This document shows, one piece after another, positions 1-8,715 of a DNA stretch of 39,711 nt (positions are counted from its first letter, which is position 1; each line of letters begins with the position of its first letter). The notes beneath the pieces were generated by a model. It was not told the DNA's origin and made no database searches. It worked only from the letters and a program-made list of their open reading frames with translations. The stretch comes from Hungatella hathewayi WAL-18680 (lineage in GTDB: Bacteria > Bacillota > Clostridia > Lachnospirales > Lachnospiraceae): positions 2,860,156 to 2,899,866 of the forward strand of contig NZ_JH379027.1 of assembly GCF_000235505.1 (NCBI RefSeq), read 5' to 3'. The position numbers and the translations under genes are program-made.

Positions 1-1
1 G

Positions 2-967
2 TCCCGGCTTTTGCGGTTCCCGTCGGCAATCAAGATTGACACCTTCGCCAAGGGACGGGTGGAGATTCTCAAATTTATCATTCCGGAACATTCGGTCTTA
101 CATAACATGCAGGTGTACGAGGTCACTCCCAAGCTGCGCTGCAATGTGCTGATTTGTGCCGTGGAGCGTGGGGAGGACGTGATTATTCCAAACGGTAACT
201 TCCAAATGATGGGAGGCGACAAAGTGTACTTCGTGGCGCCTCCGGTGGAATCCATGAAGTTCTTCAAGGAAGTGGGGATTGTCAACAACAGCATCAAGAC
301 CGCCATGTTTGTGGGCGGCGGAAGAATCACCTACTACCTGGCCAAAATGCTTCAGGATACCCCCATTCAGATTAAGATTATCGAGCAGGATTTTGAGCGC
401 TGCAAGGTTCTCAGCGAGGAACTGCCCAATGTGATGGTGATTCACGGGGACGGCTCCAACCAGCAGGTGCTGCTGGAGGAGGGCATCCGGCAGACGGAAG
501 CATTTGCCTCCCTGACCGGCTTTGACGAGGAGAACATTATGCTGTCTCTCTACGCGGCAAGCCAGTCCAAGGCCAAGCTGATCACCAAGGTAAACCGGAT
601 TGCCTTTGAAAATGTGATTGAGTCCATGAATCTTGGCAGTATTATCTACCCGAAACTGATCACGGCGGACTCCATCTTACAGTACGTCCGGGCCATGCAG
701 AATTCCCTTGGCAGCAACGTGGAGACCCTCTATAAAATCGTGGCCAACCGGGCCGAGGCCCTGGAATTCCGGGTGGAGAAAAACGCGCCGATGATTGGCG
801 TGCCGCTGGAGAAACTGTCCTTGAAGGACAACCTTCTGGTAGCCTGTATTAACCGGAATGGAAAAATCATCACCCCTCGCGGTAAAGATACCATTGAGGA
901 GCATGATACGGTGATTATCGTGACGACAAACACCGGATTGAACGACTTGAAAGATATCTTAAAGTGA
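2..967 (+). CDS. trkA: Trk potassium uptake regulatory subunit TrkA, 5'-truncated by window edge
   Basis: This is the C-terminal part of TrkA, the cytoplasmic NAD-binding regulator of the TrkH K+ channel. The frame is open to the left edge, so the true start lies outside the window. Visible parts are the end of the first RCK-N domain, an RCK-C domain, a second Rossmann fold with the nucleotide-binding run FVGGGRITYYLA and an acidic residue at the next strand (IIEQD), and a final RCK-C domain. Full-length TrkA is about 450 residues, so roughly 130 are missing. It is followed 13 bases later by trkH, the usual pairing, and both are probably translated from one mRNA. Identification is by family features seen directly. 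Confidence 0.93.
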   Translation, partial: SRLLRFPSAIKIDTFAKGRVEILKFIIPEHSVLHNMQVYEVTPKLRCNVLICAVERGEDVIIPNGNFQMMGGDKVYFVAPPVESMKFFKEVGIVNNSIKTAMFVGGGRITYYLAKMLQDTPIQIKIIEQDFERCKVLSEELPNVMVIHGDGSNQQVLLEEGIRQTEAFASLTGFDEENIMLSLYAASQSKAKLITKVNRIAFENVIESMNLGSIIYPKLITADSILQYVRAMQNSLGSNVETLYKIVANRAEALEFRVEKNAPMIGVPLEKLSLKDNLLVACINRNGKIITPRGKDTIEEHDTVIIVTTNTGLNDLKDILK

Positions 968-980
968 GGAAGCTGGCATT

Positions 981-2426
981 ATGAATATAGGGATTGTTCG
1001 ATATTTTCTCGGATGGGTGTTGAATATAGAAGCCTTTTTGATGCTGCTGCCCTGTGCGACAGCAGTGGTTTATCAGGATCATACCGGGATTTATTTTTTG
1101 ATTGTTATGATTATGTGCTGGTTTCTCGGCTGGCTGGCCGTGCACAGGAAGCCGAAGAACACGGTATTCTATGCGAGAGAAGGCTTTGTGACGGTGGCGC
1201 TCAGCTGGGTGCTGCTTAGCTTTTTTGGCGCATTACCGTTCTGGATAAGCGGGGAGATTCCCTCCCTGGCGGACGCGGTCTTTGAGACCATCTCCGGCTT
1301 TACCACCACGGGAGCCAGTATTTTAAACAACGTGGAGGGCCTGTCCCAGTCCATGCTGATGTGGAGAAGCTTCACCCACTGGGTAGGCGGAATGGGCGTG
1401 CTGGTCTTTCTGCTGGCGATTCTTCCCCTGGCCGGAGGCGGGTACAGCATGCATATCATGCGTGCGGAGAGCCCTGGACCTTCAGTGGGGAAACTGGTTC
1501 CCAAGGTGAAGGCCACCGCAAAACTGCTGTATCTGATTTATTTTTCCATGACCGTGATAGAGGTCATCCTTCTGCTGGCCGGGAAAATGCCGCTCTTTGA
1601 CGCGCTGACCACCGGATTTGGAACGGCCGGTACCGGTGGTTTTGGAATCAAGAACAACAGTATTGCTTTTTATGATAGTTACTATCTCCAAGGAGTTATC
1701 ACGATTTTTATGATTCTGTTTGGAATCAACTTTAACGTGTACTACCTCTTTTTGTTCAAGCGGCCGAAGGAGGCATTAAAGAGCGAGGAGGCCAGAACTT
1801 ATCTTGGGATTATTCTGGTGTCCACCCTGCTGATAGCCTGGAACGTGAGGAGCTTTTTCCCGACTCTGTTTGACGCGTTTCATCACGCGGCCTTCCAGGT
1901 TGCGTCGATTATCACGACCACCGGATTTTCCACCGTGGACTTTGATGTGTGGCCCCAGTTTTCCAAGACCATTCTGATCTGGCTTATGTTTATCGGGGCC
2001 TGCGCCGGCAGTACCGGCGGCGGTATGAAGGTGTCGCGTTTTATTATATGGATAAAAGAGACGTTAAAAGAACTGGCTTCCCTGATTCATCCGAGAAGTG
2101 TGAAGGTGATGAAACTGGAGGGAAAGCCGATTGAGCACAATATCGTGCGCTCGGCGAATGCGTATTTTATTGTGTATATTCTGATTTTTGCAAGCTCCGT
2201 CCTGCTGGTGAGCCTGGATGAATTTGATTTCAACACCACGTTCACGGCGGTGGCGGCGACCTTTAACAACATCGGGCCCGGTATGGGCGGCGTGGGACCT
2301 GCCAGCAACTTCTCGGAGTTTTCCGTGATGTCCAAACTAGTATTGATGTTTGACATGCTGGCAGGGCGTCTGGAAATCTTCCCGATGCTGTTACTTTTCT
2401 CGCCGGGAACATGGAGAAAGCAGTAG
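981..2426 (+). CDS. trkH: Trk potassium uptake channel subunit TrkH
   Basis: Membrane K+ channel subunit of 481 residues, the normal size for TrkH/KtrB. Four pore-loop signatures are visible in order: TTTGAS (about residue 110), FGTAGTGGFG (about 213), TTTGFS (about 313) and FNNIGPGMGG (about 428). Each central glycine contributes to the K+ selectivity filter. Many hydrophobic spans surround them. ATG 981 follows a GAGGAAG ribosome binding site and directly follows trkA, so the two form an operon. The stop codon lies inside a 12-bp inverted repeat. The last residues are charged, as is common for the family. Confidence 0.95.
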   Translation: MNIGIVRYFLGWVLNIEAFLMLLPCATAVVYQDHTGIYFLIVMIMCWFLGWLAVHRKPKNTVFYAREGFVTVALSWVLLSFFGALPFWISGEIPSLADAVFETISGFTTTGASILNNVEGLSQSMLMWRSFTHWVGGMGVLVFLLAILPLAGGGYSMHIMRAESPGPSVGKLVPKVKATAKLLYLIYFSMTVIEVILLLAGKMPLFDALTTGFGTAGTGGFGIKNNSIAFYDSYYLQGVITIFMILFGINFNVYYLFLFKRPKEALKSEEARTYLGIILVSTLLIAWNVRSFFPTLFDAFHHAAFQVASIITTTGFSTVDFDVWPQFSKTILIWLMFIGACAGSTGGGMKVSRFIIWIKETLKELASLIHPRSVKVMKLEGKPIEHNIVRSANAYFIVYILIFASSVLLVSLDEFDFNTTFTAVAATFNNIGPGMGGVGPASNFSEFSVMSKLVLMFDMLAGRLEIFPMLLLFSPGTWRKQ

Positions 2427-2442
2427 AGAAACTGCTTTCTCC
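2413..2442 (+). terminator. Hairpin overlapping the trkH stop codon
   Basis: A perfect 12-bp stem (2413-2424 pairing with 2431-2442, six-base loop) begins before the stop codon of trkH and ends after it. There is no run of T after it, so it is either a weak or bidirectional terminator between convergent trkH and the MFS gene, or an mRNA 3'-end stabiliser. Seen in sequence; function inferred. Confidence 0.5.
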
Positions 2443-2450
2443 AGCATGGA

Positions 2451-2516
2451 CGGGATAACCGTCGGCCTTGCCGTATGGCGGGATAACCGCTGTCCCTGCC
2501 ATATGGCGGGATAATG
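2451..2516. repeat. 28-bp tandem repeat, about 2.3 copies
   Basis: Two imperfect copies of a 28-base unit (2451-2478 and 2479-2506) begin CGGGATAACC and end TATGG, followed by a ten-base partial third copy (2507-2516). They fill the gap between the convergent trkH and MFS genes. No function is evident. Confidence 0.7.
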
Positions 2517-2522
2517 TAAGCC

Positions 2523-3689
2523 TTACCGCTGTCGTAGCCGCCTGAAGTTGATTGCGGACAGGACAATAACCACAATCACATTGACGGACAAAATGCCGAT
2601 GGCCGCCACCAGACCGATGCGGTCCGCCGCGCTTCCCACCAGCTGTGGCGTGATGATGCCGCCCATGGCGGAAATGGCGGTCAGCACCGACATACCCATG
2701 GTGGAGCCGCCGATAATCGGGCCCGCATTGGCGATACAGCCCGGATAAATGCCGGCCAGGAAGAACCCGAAGCCCAGCAGTGCCACAGTGATGACAGGCA
2801 GCCAGCTGGAGGAGATCAGGATAAAGAAGCAGATACCGCTTCCGATGGCATTCATCAACACGATAGCGCTCTTGGAATAATGTTTGGACAGGGACGCGCA
2901 CACCAGTCGGCCAGCCATAATCACCAGCCAGGTGAAGGACACCATAGTGGTGGCAAATGTCTCCGTCATGATTCCCGTGCTCTGTAAATAGGTGACAAAC
3001 CAGCCGTTGATACAGTTCTCCACACCCAGGTAGAAGAACAGCACAAACCCAATACAGTAAAAATCAAAGGATTTCAAAAATGCGTGCTTCTCCGACAGAT
3101 TCTGGTGTTTCTTCTCCCTGCCGTCACTGGGATATTCCATAGTGGCGTAGGACAGGGTGGAGGTGACGCACAGGGCGATAATCACGTACATGATGCTCTT
3201 CCAGGTAAAACCTGCGTAGGACAGCAGCGCGGTCAGAAACGGCGCCAGAAACGCGCCGACGGCAAAGCTGCAGTGGAGCAGATTGACCATCTTGTTGGAG
3301 TTGTTGCTGATCTCGTTGACGGTCGCATTGTTGATGATGGTGATGGAGCCGCGGGCCACGCCCACCAGCGCCATAATCAGGTACATCACCGGGATGCCCG
3401 GCAGGAAGGTCAGCACCAGATAGCTGCACGGCACGATTGACGCCATAATGGTGATAGCCATGCGTTTTCCTATGGCAGAAACCATGGCCGGGAAGAACAG
3501 GCTGGCAAACAGGTTGCCGATGGCCATCATGGAGAGCAGTCCTCCGGCCAGCGCGTAGCTTAAACCCGCCTCCCGGATTAAGGATGGCAGGATGGCGCCC
3601 ACCACCAGGACAGACATTCCGCTGACGGCATAACCGTAACAGCAGCGGAGGAAGACAGGATAATTCATCGTATTGTTTTTCATATTCAT
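2523..3689 (-). CDS. Major facilitator superfamily transporter
   Basis: An integral membrane protein of 388 residues with about 12 hydrophobic spans and a basic loop between spans 2 and 3 (SAIGKRMAI), typical of the major facilitator superfamily. Length and glycine-rich helices (GLSYALAGGLLSMMAIGNLFAS) fit a single-domain H+-coupled permease or exporter. The substrate cannot be read from the sequence; sugar, organic acid or drug are all possible. The ATG follows an AGGGGA box nine bases upstream. It is monocistronic, convergent with trkH and divergent from the TM1266-family gene. Confidence 0.85.
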   Translation of the reverse strand: MNMKNNTMNYPVFLRCCYGYAVSGMSVLVVGAILPSLIREAGLSYALAGGLLSMMAIGNLFASLFFPAMVSAIGKRMAITIMASIVPCSYLVLTFLPGIPVMYLIMALVGVARGSITIINNATVNEISNNSNKMVNLLHCSFAVGAFLAPFLTALLSYAGFTWKSIMYVIIALCVTSTLSYATMEYPSDGREKKHQNLSEKHAFLKSFDFYCIGFVLFFYLGVENCINGWFVTYLQSTGIMTETFATTMVSFTWLVIMAGRLVCASLSKHYSKSAIVLMNAIGSGICFFILISSSWLPVITVALLGFGFFLAGIYPGCIANAGPIIGGSTMGMSVLTAISAMGGIITPQLVGSAADRIGLVAAIGILSVNVIVVIVLSAINFRRLRQR

Positions 3690-3743
3690 ATTGGCAGTTC
3701 CCCTTGTTATGTACTAAAATTTGGTAAGACAGTCCGATAGAAT

Positions 3744-3772
3744 ATTATACTCGTATTAACGTGGAAACACAA
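3744..3772 (-). promoter_or_regulatory. Candidate promoter of the MFS gene
   Basis: On the minus strand TTGTGT (3767-3772) and TATAAT (3744-3749) are separated by 17 bases, a good sigma-A-type spacing, about 55 bases upstream of the MFS start. Confidence 0.5.
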
Positions 3773-3824
3773 GCAGAATCAAGGCAAAAATAACCGGATG
3801 ATTTGACAGGTCAGGAGGACAGGG

Positions 3825-4070
3825 ATGGAAACGAGAATTGCGGTCATAGGCATTATCATAGAAGATAAGGAGTCCGTGGCGCTGGTGAATGAGATTCTTC
3901 ACCAGTATGGCAGCTATATTATAGGAAGAATGGGTCTTCCCTATGAGAAGAAGCAGGTGAATATCATCAGCGTGGTGGTTGACGCCCCCGGCGATATTAT
4001 CAGCGCGCTGTCCGGGAAACTGGGAAACATCCGCGGTGTCAGCGCCAAAGCTCTGCATTCCAAGGCATGA
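3825..4070 (+). CDS. TM1266-family iron-only hydrogenase system regulator
   Basis: A small protein of 81 residues with the ACT-like fold sequence of the TM1266 family (METRIAVIGIIIED, then a KQVNIISVVVD strand and a C-terminal LGNIRGVSAKALHS). Members are annotated as putative regulators of [FeFe]-hydrogenase maturation and are found near hyd genes in anaerobes; no hydrogenase genes are in this window. The start follows an AGGAGGACAGGG ribosome binding site. Family membership is fairly clear; the precise role is unproven. Confidence 0.8.
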   Translation: METRIAVIGIIIEDKESVALVNEILHQYGSYIIGRMGLPYEKKQVNIISVVVDAPGDIISALSGKLGNIRGVSAKALHSKA

Positions 4071-4128
4071 ACGGTAGGAAAAACATGAAAATTTTGAATA
4101 AAAACCTTGATTTTTTCCAATATTATTC

Positions 4129-4157
4129 TTGACAACACCTTATCGAAATGTTATTAT
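4129..4157 (+). promoter_or_regulatory. Promoter of the rplU operon
   Basis: TTGACA (4129-4134) and TATTAT (4152-4157) with exactly 17 bases between them, about 90 bases upstream of rplU. This is a near-consensus sigma-A promoter, as expected for a highly expressed ribosomal protein operon. Confidence 0.85.
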
Positions 4158-4164
4158 GTACCAG

Positions 4165-4240
4165 TATGCCGCACAATGAGGTCTATAAGTTTCGGATCAT
4201 TCCGGACACCGCAGTTGGCGAGTAATGATAATAGGAGGTG
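4165..4240 (+). ncRNA. Putative ribosomal protein L21 leader
   Basis: The roughly 80-base transcribed leader between the strong promoter and rplU contains short complementary segments (for example TCGGATCATTCCGGA) and ends at the AGGAGGTG ribosome binding site. In Firmicutes an autoregulatory L21 leader occupies this position upstream of rplU. The call rests on position and local structure; a covariance-model match was not possible here. Confidence 0.5.
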
Positions 4241-4245
4241 CCAAT

Positions 4246-4554
4246 ATGTACGCGATTATTGCAACAGGTGGAAAGCAGTACAAAGTAGCAGAAGGCGATA
4301 TCATTAAGGTTGAAAAACTTGGTGTGGAAGCTGGCGAGACTGTCACTTTTGACCAGGTATTAGCTGTGAACAACGGAGAGTTAGCAGTAGGAGCTCCAAC
4401 CGTAGCAGGAGCAACCGTTAGCGGAACCGTTGTGAAAGAAGGTAAAGCTAAAAAAGTTATCGTTTACAAGTATAAGAGAAAATCTGGATACCATAAGAAA
4501 AATGGTCACAGACAGCTCTATACACAGGTTAAGATTGATAAAATCAATGCTTAA
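4246..4554 (+). CDS. rplU: 50S ribosomal protein L21
   Basis: Ribosomal protein L21, 102 residues. It starts [18 protein letters not shown] and ends with the basic [14 protein letters not shown] block that contacts 23S rRNA. ATG 4246 follows AGGAGGTG at ideal distance; an upstream in-frame ATG at 4225 precedes that site and is not the start. It heads the rplU-prp-rpmA operon, with nine bases to prp. Confidence 0.98.
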   Translation: MYAIIATGGKQYKVAEGDIIKVEKLGVEAGETVTFDQVLAVNNGELAVGAPTVAGATVSGTVVKEGKAKKVIVYKYKRKSGYHKKNGHRQLYTQVKIDKINA

Positions 4555-4563
4555 TCGGACGCT

Positions 4564-4902
4564 ATGATTAACGTAACCGTATTAGTCGATTCGAAACAAA
4601 ACTACACAGGGATTGAGATGTTGGGACATGCCGGCTTAGCCGATGACCATCAGGACGGACAAGAACTTGTCTGTGCCGCGGTGTCAGCGCTGACCCTCAA
4701 TATGGCCAATTCCGTAGAACAGTTTACCGATGATGCGTTTGAGGCGGATATGGATGAAGAGACAGGTCTTTTCAAATTCCGGTTTGCCCAGGGCTTCAGT
4801 TCCGAGTCAAAACTCCTTATGAATTCGCTGGTCTTCGGTTTGGAAGATATCGCGGAGATGTACGGAGAACCATATATTAAAATTCGATTCGAGGAGGTGT
4901 AA
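4564..4902 (+). CDS. prp: Ribosomal-processing cysteine protease Prp
   Basis: A 112-residue protein of the YsxB/Prp family, the cysteine protease that removes the N-terminal extension of L27 in Firmicutes. The active-site histidine (GHAGLADD, His22) and cysteine (ELVCAAVSAL, Cys34) are visible. It sits between rplU and rpmA, the conserved location, and its substrate motif is present in the rpmA product next door, so the pair is functionally consistent. The stop codon is three bases before the rpmA start. Confidence 0.95.
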   Translation: MINVTVLVDSKQNYTGIEMLGHAGLADDHQDGQELVCAAVSALTLNMANSVEQFTDDAFEADMDEETGLFKFRFAQGFSSESKLLMNSLVFGLEDIAEMYGEPYIKIRFEEV

Positions 4903-4905
4903 GTG

Positions 4906-5196
4906 ATGTTTAAGATGAACCTTCAGTTATTCGCTCATAAAAAGGGAGTTGGTTCTACCAAGAACGGTAGAGATTCCGAGTCTAAGAGATTAGGCGCTAA
5001 GAGAGCAGATGGACAGTTCGTACTGGCTGGCAACATTCTGTACAGACAGCGTGGTACCAAGATTCACCCAGGTATCAATGTTGGACGTGGCGGTGATGAT
5101 ACATTATTCGCTACGGTTGACGGTGTAGTCAGATTTGAAAGAAAGGGCAGAGACAAGAAACAGGTTTCTGTATACCCAAGAACAATCAACGAATAG
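4906..5196 (+). CDS. rpmA: 50S ribosomal protein L27 with Prp-cleaved extension
   Basis: Ribosomal protein L27 of 96 residues. The N-terminus [14 protein letters not shown] holds the Firmicute extension whose cleavage after LQLF by Prp exposes the AHKKG tail that reaches the peptidyl-transferase centre. ATG 4906 is preferred over the in-frame GTG at 4903, because GAGGAGGTG lies six bases upstream of it. It is the last gene of the rplU operon and a terminator follows. Confidence 0.97.
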   Translation: MFKMNLQLFAHKKGVGSTKNGRDSESKRLGAKRADGQFVLAGNILYRQRGTKIHPGINVGRGGDDTLFATVDGVVRFERKGRDKKQVSVYPRTINE

Positions 5197-5208
5197 TTGG
5201 AACACTGG

Positions 5209-5246
5209 AAGGCTTCATACCCTTAGCGTATGGGGCCTTTCTTTCT
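5209..5246 (+). terminator. Intrinsic terminator after rpmA
   Basis: A 12-bp stem (5209-5220 with 5228-5239, two G-T wobbles, loop of seven) is followed by TTCTTTCTT. This is a standard Rho-independent terminator separating the L21-L27 operon from obgE. Confidence 0.85.
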
Positions 5247-5280
5247 TAATTGTGACATTTCAGAAGGGTTATGGTGTAAC

Positions 5281-6564
5281 ATGTTTGCAGACAGTGCAAA
5301 AATATTTATTAAATCAGGCAAGGGCGGCGACGGCCATGTCAGCTTCCGAAGAGAGCTGTATGTGCCCTGCGGCGGTCCTGACGGCGGTGACGGAGGCAAA
5401 GGCGGCGATATCATCTTTGAGGTGGACGACGGACTCAACACCCTCACCGATTTCAGACAGATTCGAAAATACGTGGCCAAGGACGGCGAGCCGGGCGGCA
5501 AAAAACGGATGCACGGCGCCAACTCCGCTGACCTTGTGATAAAGGTTCCGGAAGGAACCGTGATTAAGGATTTTGAGACCGGCCAGGTGATTGCGGATAT
5601 GTCCGGGGACAACCGCCGGGAGACGATTTTAAACGGCGGCCGGGGAGGTCTCGGCAATATGAACTTTGCCACCCCCACCATGCAGGCGCCCAAGTATGCC
5701 CAGCCGGGACAGTCCGGACGGGAATTGTGGGTGCAGCTGGAACTGAAGGTGATTGCGGACGTGGGACTGGTCGGTTTCCCCAATGTAGGGAAATCCACAC
5801 TGCTCTCCAGAGTCAGCAACGCGAAACCGAAGATTGCCAACTACCATTTCACCACGTTGAACCCGCATCTGGGTGTGGTGGACTTGGACGGCGGCGCTGG
5901 CTTTGTCATGGCGGATATTCCGGGACTGATTGAGGGCGCTTCCCAGGGCGTGGGACTGGGACATGACTTCCTCCGCCATATTGAGCGGACGAAGGTGCTG
6001 ATTCACGTGGTGGACGCGGCGTCCACGGAGGGACGTGACCCCATCGCCGATATCCGGGCCATCAACGCGGAGCTGGAGGCTTACAATCCGGAACTGCTGA
6101 CCAGACCCCAGGTGATTGCGGCTAACAAGATTGACGCCATCTACGAGGGCGACGAGAATCCGGTGGACAAGATTGCGGCGGCATTTGAGCCGGAAGGCAT
6201 CAAGGTGTATCCGATCTCGGCTGTCAGCGGCAAGGGCGTCAAGGAGCTACTGTACGCGGTTTACGAGCTGTTAAAGACCGTGGACCAGGCTCCGGTTATC
6301 TTCGAGCGGGAATTCGATATGAGCTCCTTAAATACGGCGGAACTGCCTTACACGGTGGAGAAGAACGAGGACGGGGAGTTTGTGGTGGAAGGACCGCGCA
6401 TCGAGAAAATGCTGGGCTACACCAATCTGGAGTCGGAGAAGGGCTTTGTGTTCTTCCAGAACTTCTTAAAGACCTCCGGTATCCTGGAGGAACTGGAACA
6501 GGCTGGCATCGAGGAAGGCGACACCGTGCGTATGTATGGGTTCGCATTTGATTACTATAAGTAA
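5281..6564 (+). CDS. obgE: GTPase Obg/CgtA
   Basis: Essential 50S-assembly GTPase of 427 residues from the conserved start MFADSAKIFIKSGKGG. It has the glycine-rich Obg fold (residues 1-158), a G domain with GFPNVGKST (G1), the G3 DIPGL and the NKID specificity motif (G4), and the C-terminal OCT domain of Firmicutes. An in-frame ATG at 5230 would translate through the preceding terminator and is rejected. The ribosome binding site at 5281 is weak (GGTG). It leads a ribosome-biogenesis cluster with yhbY and rsfS. Confidence 0.97.
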   Translation: MFADSAKIFIKSGKGGDGHVSFRRELYVPCGGPDGGDGGKGGDIIFEVDDGLNTLTDFRQIRKYVAKDGEPGGKKRMHGANSADLVIKVPEGTVIKDFETGQVIADMSGDNRRETILNGGRGGLGNMNFATPTMQAPKYAQPGQSGRELWVQLELKVIADVGLVGFPNVGKSTLLSRVSNAKPKIANYHFTTLNPHLGVVDLDGGAGFVMADIPGLIEGASQGVGLGHDFLRHIERTKVLIHVVDAASTEGRDPIADIRAINAELEAYNPELLTRPQVIAANKIDAIYEGDENPVDKIAAAFEPEGIKVYPISAVSGKGVKELLYAVYELLKTVDQAPVIFEREFDMSSLNTAELPYTVEKNEDGEFVVEGPRIEKMLGYTNLESEKGFVFFQNFLKTSGILEELEQAGIEEGDTVRMYGFAFDYYK

Positions 6565-6583
6565 GTAGGACAAAGGAGACGTT

Positions 6584-6877
6584 ATGACGACGAAACAGCG
6601 TGCATATCTGAAGAGTCTTGCCATGAAGATGGACCCGATTTTTCAGATTGGAAAATCCAGTGTGACGCCGGAACTGACCGCGGCGATTGCAGAAGCGCTG
6701 GAGGCAAGGGAGCTGATTAAACTCAGCGTGCTGAAGAACTGTATGGACGACGGCCGCTCCATCGCGGAGGTACTGGCAGAGCGGACACACTCGGAAGTGG
6801 TACAGGTGATTGGTAAGAAAATCGTCCTTTACAAACAGGCAAAAGACGAGAACAAGCGGAAAATCACGCTTCCCTAG
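6584..6877 (+). CDS. yhbY: CRM-domain RNA-binding protein YhbY
   Basis: A 97-residue single CRM-domain protein, from MTTKQRAYLKSLAMKMDPIFQIGKSSVT to a basic C-terminus. The GKSSVT loop is the GxxG-like RNA-contact element of the family, which associates with pre-50S particles. It starts 19 bases after obgE with the ribosome binding site AAAGGAGA, so it is probably co-transcribed with obgE. The neighbours support a ribosome-assembly role. Confidence 0.93.
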   Translation: MTTKQRAYLKSLAMKMDPIFQIGKSSVTPELTAAIAEALEARELIKLSVLKNCMDDGRSIAEVLAERTHSEVVQVIGKKIVLYKQAKDENKRKITLP

Positions 6878-6955
6878 AGGGATTTTGAAAGATTATATTT
6901 GCTATTTTAGAGATTGCTATTCCGAGATTTCTGGTAGAAAAGGAGACTTCCTGCT

Positions 6956-7576
6956 ATGGGAAAGATAGGAATCATGGGCGGAACCTTTGACCCGGTCCAC
7001 AATGGCCATCTGTATTTGGGCAGACAGGCCTATGTGGAGTATGGACTCGACCGTATCTGGTATATGCCAACCGGGCAGCCGCCCCACAAAAAAGACCATC
7101 ATGTGACGGATGTCACACACCGGTGCCGGATGCTGGAACTGGCGCTTGAGAAGGAGGAGGGCTTTGTGTTCTCCGACTTTGAGGTTCGCCGGGATGGATA
7201 TACCTACACGGCCCAGACCCTGGCGCTTCTCAAGGAGGCGTACCCGGAGCATGAATTTTATTTTATTCTGGGGGCTGATTCTCTGTATGAGATTGAGGGC
7301 TGGTATCACCCGGAACTGGTGATTGGAGCCGTCAACATTCTGGCGGCCAGCCGGGAGTATGACGGGGGGAGCCATCGACCTATGGAGGAGCAGATTGCGT
7401 ATTTAAATGAGAAATATGGCGGTCACATTCAGATGCTCCACTGCCGGGAGGTGGACATTTCCTCGGAGGAAATCCGGGAGATGGCGGCCCGCGGCAAGCC
7501 GGTGGATACCTGTGTGCCGGAGAAGGTGGCCGATTATATCCGGTCACATAAACTGTATCAGGAGGGTGAATCATGA
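6956..7576 (+). CDS. nadD: Nicotinate-nucleotide adenylyltransferase
   Basis: NadD, 206 residues, converts nicotinate mononucleotide and ATP to deamido-NAD. The nucleotidyltransferase HxGH motif is in GGTFDPVHNGHL near the N-terminus, and the ISSEEIR motif (the ISSTxIR type) is near residue 166. The ribosome binding site is AAAAGGAG. The last four bases overlap yqeK (ATGA), so nadD-yqeK-rsfS are translationally coupled. Confidence 0.96.
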   Translation: MGKIGIMGGTFDPVHNGHLYLGRQAYVEYGLDRIWYMPTGQPPHKKDHHVTDVTHRCRMLELALEKEEGFVFSDFEVRRDGYTYTAQTLALLKEAYPEHEFYFILGADSLYEIEGWYHPELVIGAVNILAASREYDGGSHRPMEEQIAYLNEKYGGHIQMLHCREVDISSEEIREMAARGKPVDTCVPEKVADYIRSHKLYQEGES

Positions 7577-8178
7577 ATGACAGGGTTCCGATGATACGGA
7601 AAAAATTAAAAGAAAAATTAAAACCGTCCCGCTATGAGCACACGCTGAGTGTGTCCTTCACCTGTATGGCGCTGGCGATGCGGTACGGCTATCCACTGGA
7701 CAAGGCGGAGCTGGCCGGTCTGCTTCACGACTGTGCCAAGCGGTATGACGACCAGACGATACTGGAGCTATGTGAAAAACATGGAATCGAGGTGACTCCG
7801 GCGGAGCGGCTGGCGCTGCCGGTTCTTCACGCCAAATACGGGGCGTGGATGGCGGAGCATCGGTTTGAAGTCCAGGATAGGGAGATACTGGATGCCATCG
7901 CCTGCCATACCACGGGGAAACCGGATATGGGGCTGCTGGACAAGATTCTGTTTGTGGCCGATTTTATTGAGCCAAGGCGGAATCAGGCGGAGAACCTTCC
8001 CGATATGCGGCGGCTGGCGTTTATAGACTTGGATGAGGCACTCTTTCAGATTCTGGAGGGGATGTTGGCATATCTGGAGCGGGAAGGCCAGTATATCGAT
8101 TCCATGTCACAGGAAACTTATCAATATTACCTGGCCCTGCGGGAGGGCCGGACAGGAAAGGGAGATTTAGATGTCTAA
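7573..8178 (+). CDS. yqeK: HD-domain hydrolase YqeK
   Basis: A 201-residue HD-domain protein. The metal ligands are seen in YEHTLSV, LLHDCAKRY and CHTTG, followed by an aspartate in FVADFIEP. YqeK enzymes hydrolyse diadenosine tetraphosphate symmetrically to two ADP. It overlaps nadD by four bases and rsfS by eight, which is the conserved nadD-yqeK-rsfS order of Firmicutes. Confidence 0.93.
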   Translation: MNDRVPMIRKKLKEKLKPSRYEHTLSVSFTCMALAMRYGYPLDKAELAGLLHDCAKRYDDQTILELCEKHGIEVTPAERLALPVLHAKYGAWMAEHRFEVQDREILDAIACHTTGKPDMGLLDKILFVADFIEPRRNQAENLPDMRRLAFIDLDEALFQILEGMLAYLEREGQYIDSMSQETYQYYLALREGRTGKGDLDV

Positions 8179-8521
8179 CTCATTGGAAATGGTAAAGATT
8201 GCGAAGGCAGCTTTAGCAGATAAAAAAGCGGAGGATATTAAGGTGATTGACATTCAGGGCGTGTCTGTTCTGGCCGATTACTTTATTATCGCCAACGGCT
8301 CCAACCCCAACCAGGTGCAGGCCATGGTGGACAATGTGGAGGAGGAGCTTGGCAAGGCAGGGTATGAGTGCCGCCAGATCGAAGGCTACGGCAGCGCCGG
8401 ATGGATACTGATGGATTATGGCGATATCATTGTGCATGCGTTCTCAAAGGAAGACCGGTTGTTCTATGATTTGGAGCGTATCTGGAGAGATGGGAAACTG
8501 GTGGAAGAGGGCGAGCTGTAA
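8171..8521 (+). CDS. rsfS: Ribosomal silencing factor RsfS
   Basis: A 116-residue RsfS/Iojap-family protein that binds L14 and blocks subunit joining when nutrients are short. The family core is visible in KKAEDIKVIDIQGVSVLADYF and the later GYGSAGWILMDYGDIIVHAF. The start lies within the end of yqeK behind AGGAAAGGGAG. It is the last gene of the cluster; no clear terminator was seen in the following 150 bases. Confidence 0.96.
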   Translation: MSNSLEMVKIAKAALADKKAEDIKVIDIQGVSVLADYFIIANGSNPNQVQAMVDNVEEELGKAGYECRQIEGYGSAGWILMDYGDIIVHAFSKEDRLFYDLERIWRDGKLVEEGEL

Positions 8522-8675
8522 GATTGGAATTTGGCTTGTCCGGATGGAAGCTGGATAATTGGGAAATTGAGATTTTGTGATTTTGAGATTGTTGATAGGG
8601 CATATGGTTGACATAATTATTTTATGTAAACTGTATGCCCTGTTTGTATGTTTATACCGCGATTTCCTGTTATAT

Positions 8676-8705
8676 AAAAAATCCCCCTGCCATAATAGCA
8701 GAGGG
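8676..8705 (-). terminator. Terminator of lexA
   Basis: Read on the minus strand, CCCTCTGC pairs with GCAGGGGG around a short loop and is followed by TTTTTT. It lies just downstream of the lexA stop. Confidence 0.8.
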
Positions 8706-8715
8706 ATGAACCTTC

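Noticed and set aside
2451-2516. Possible CRISPR array after trkH
   Set aside because: The repeats are directly tandem without unique spacers and only 2.3 copies long.
5191-5202. GAATAGTTGGA at the end of rpmA, identical to part of the phage att arm
   Set aside because: It overlaps the rpmA stop codon and has no second arm or core at dif spacing, so it is taken as coincidence.
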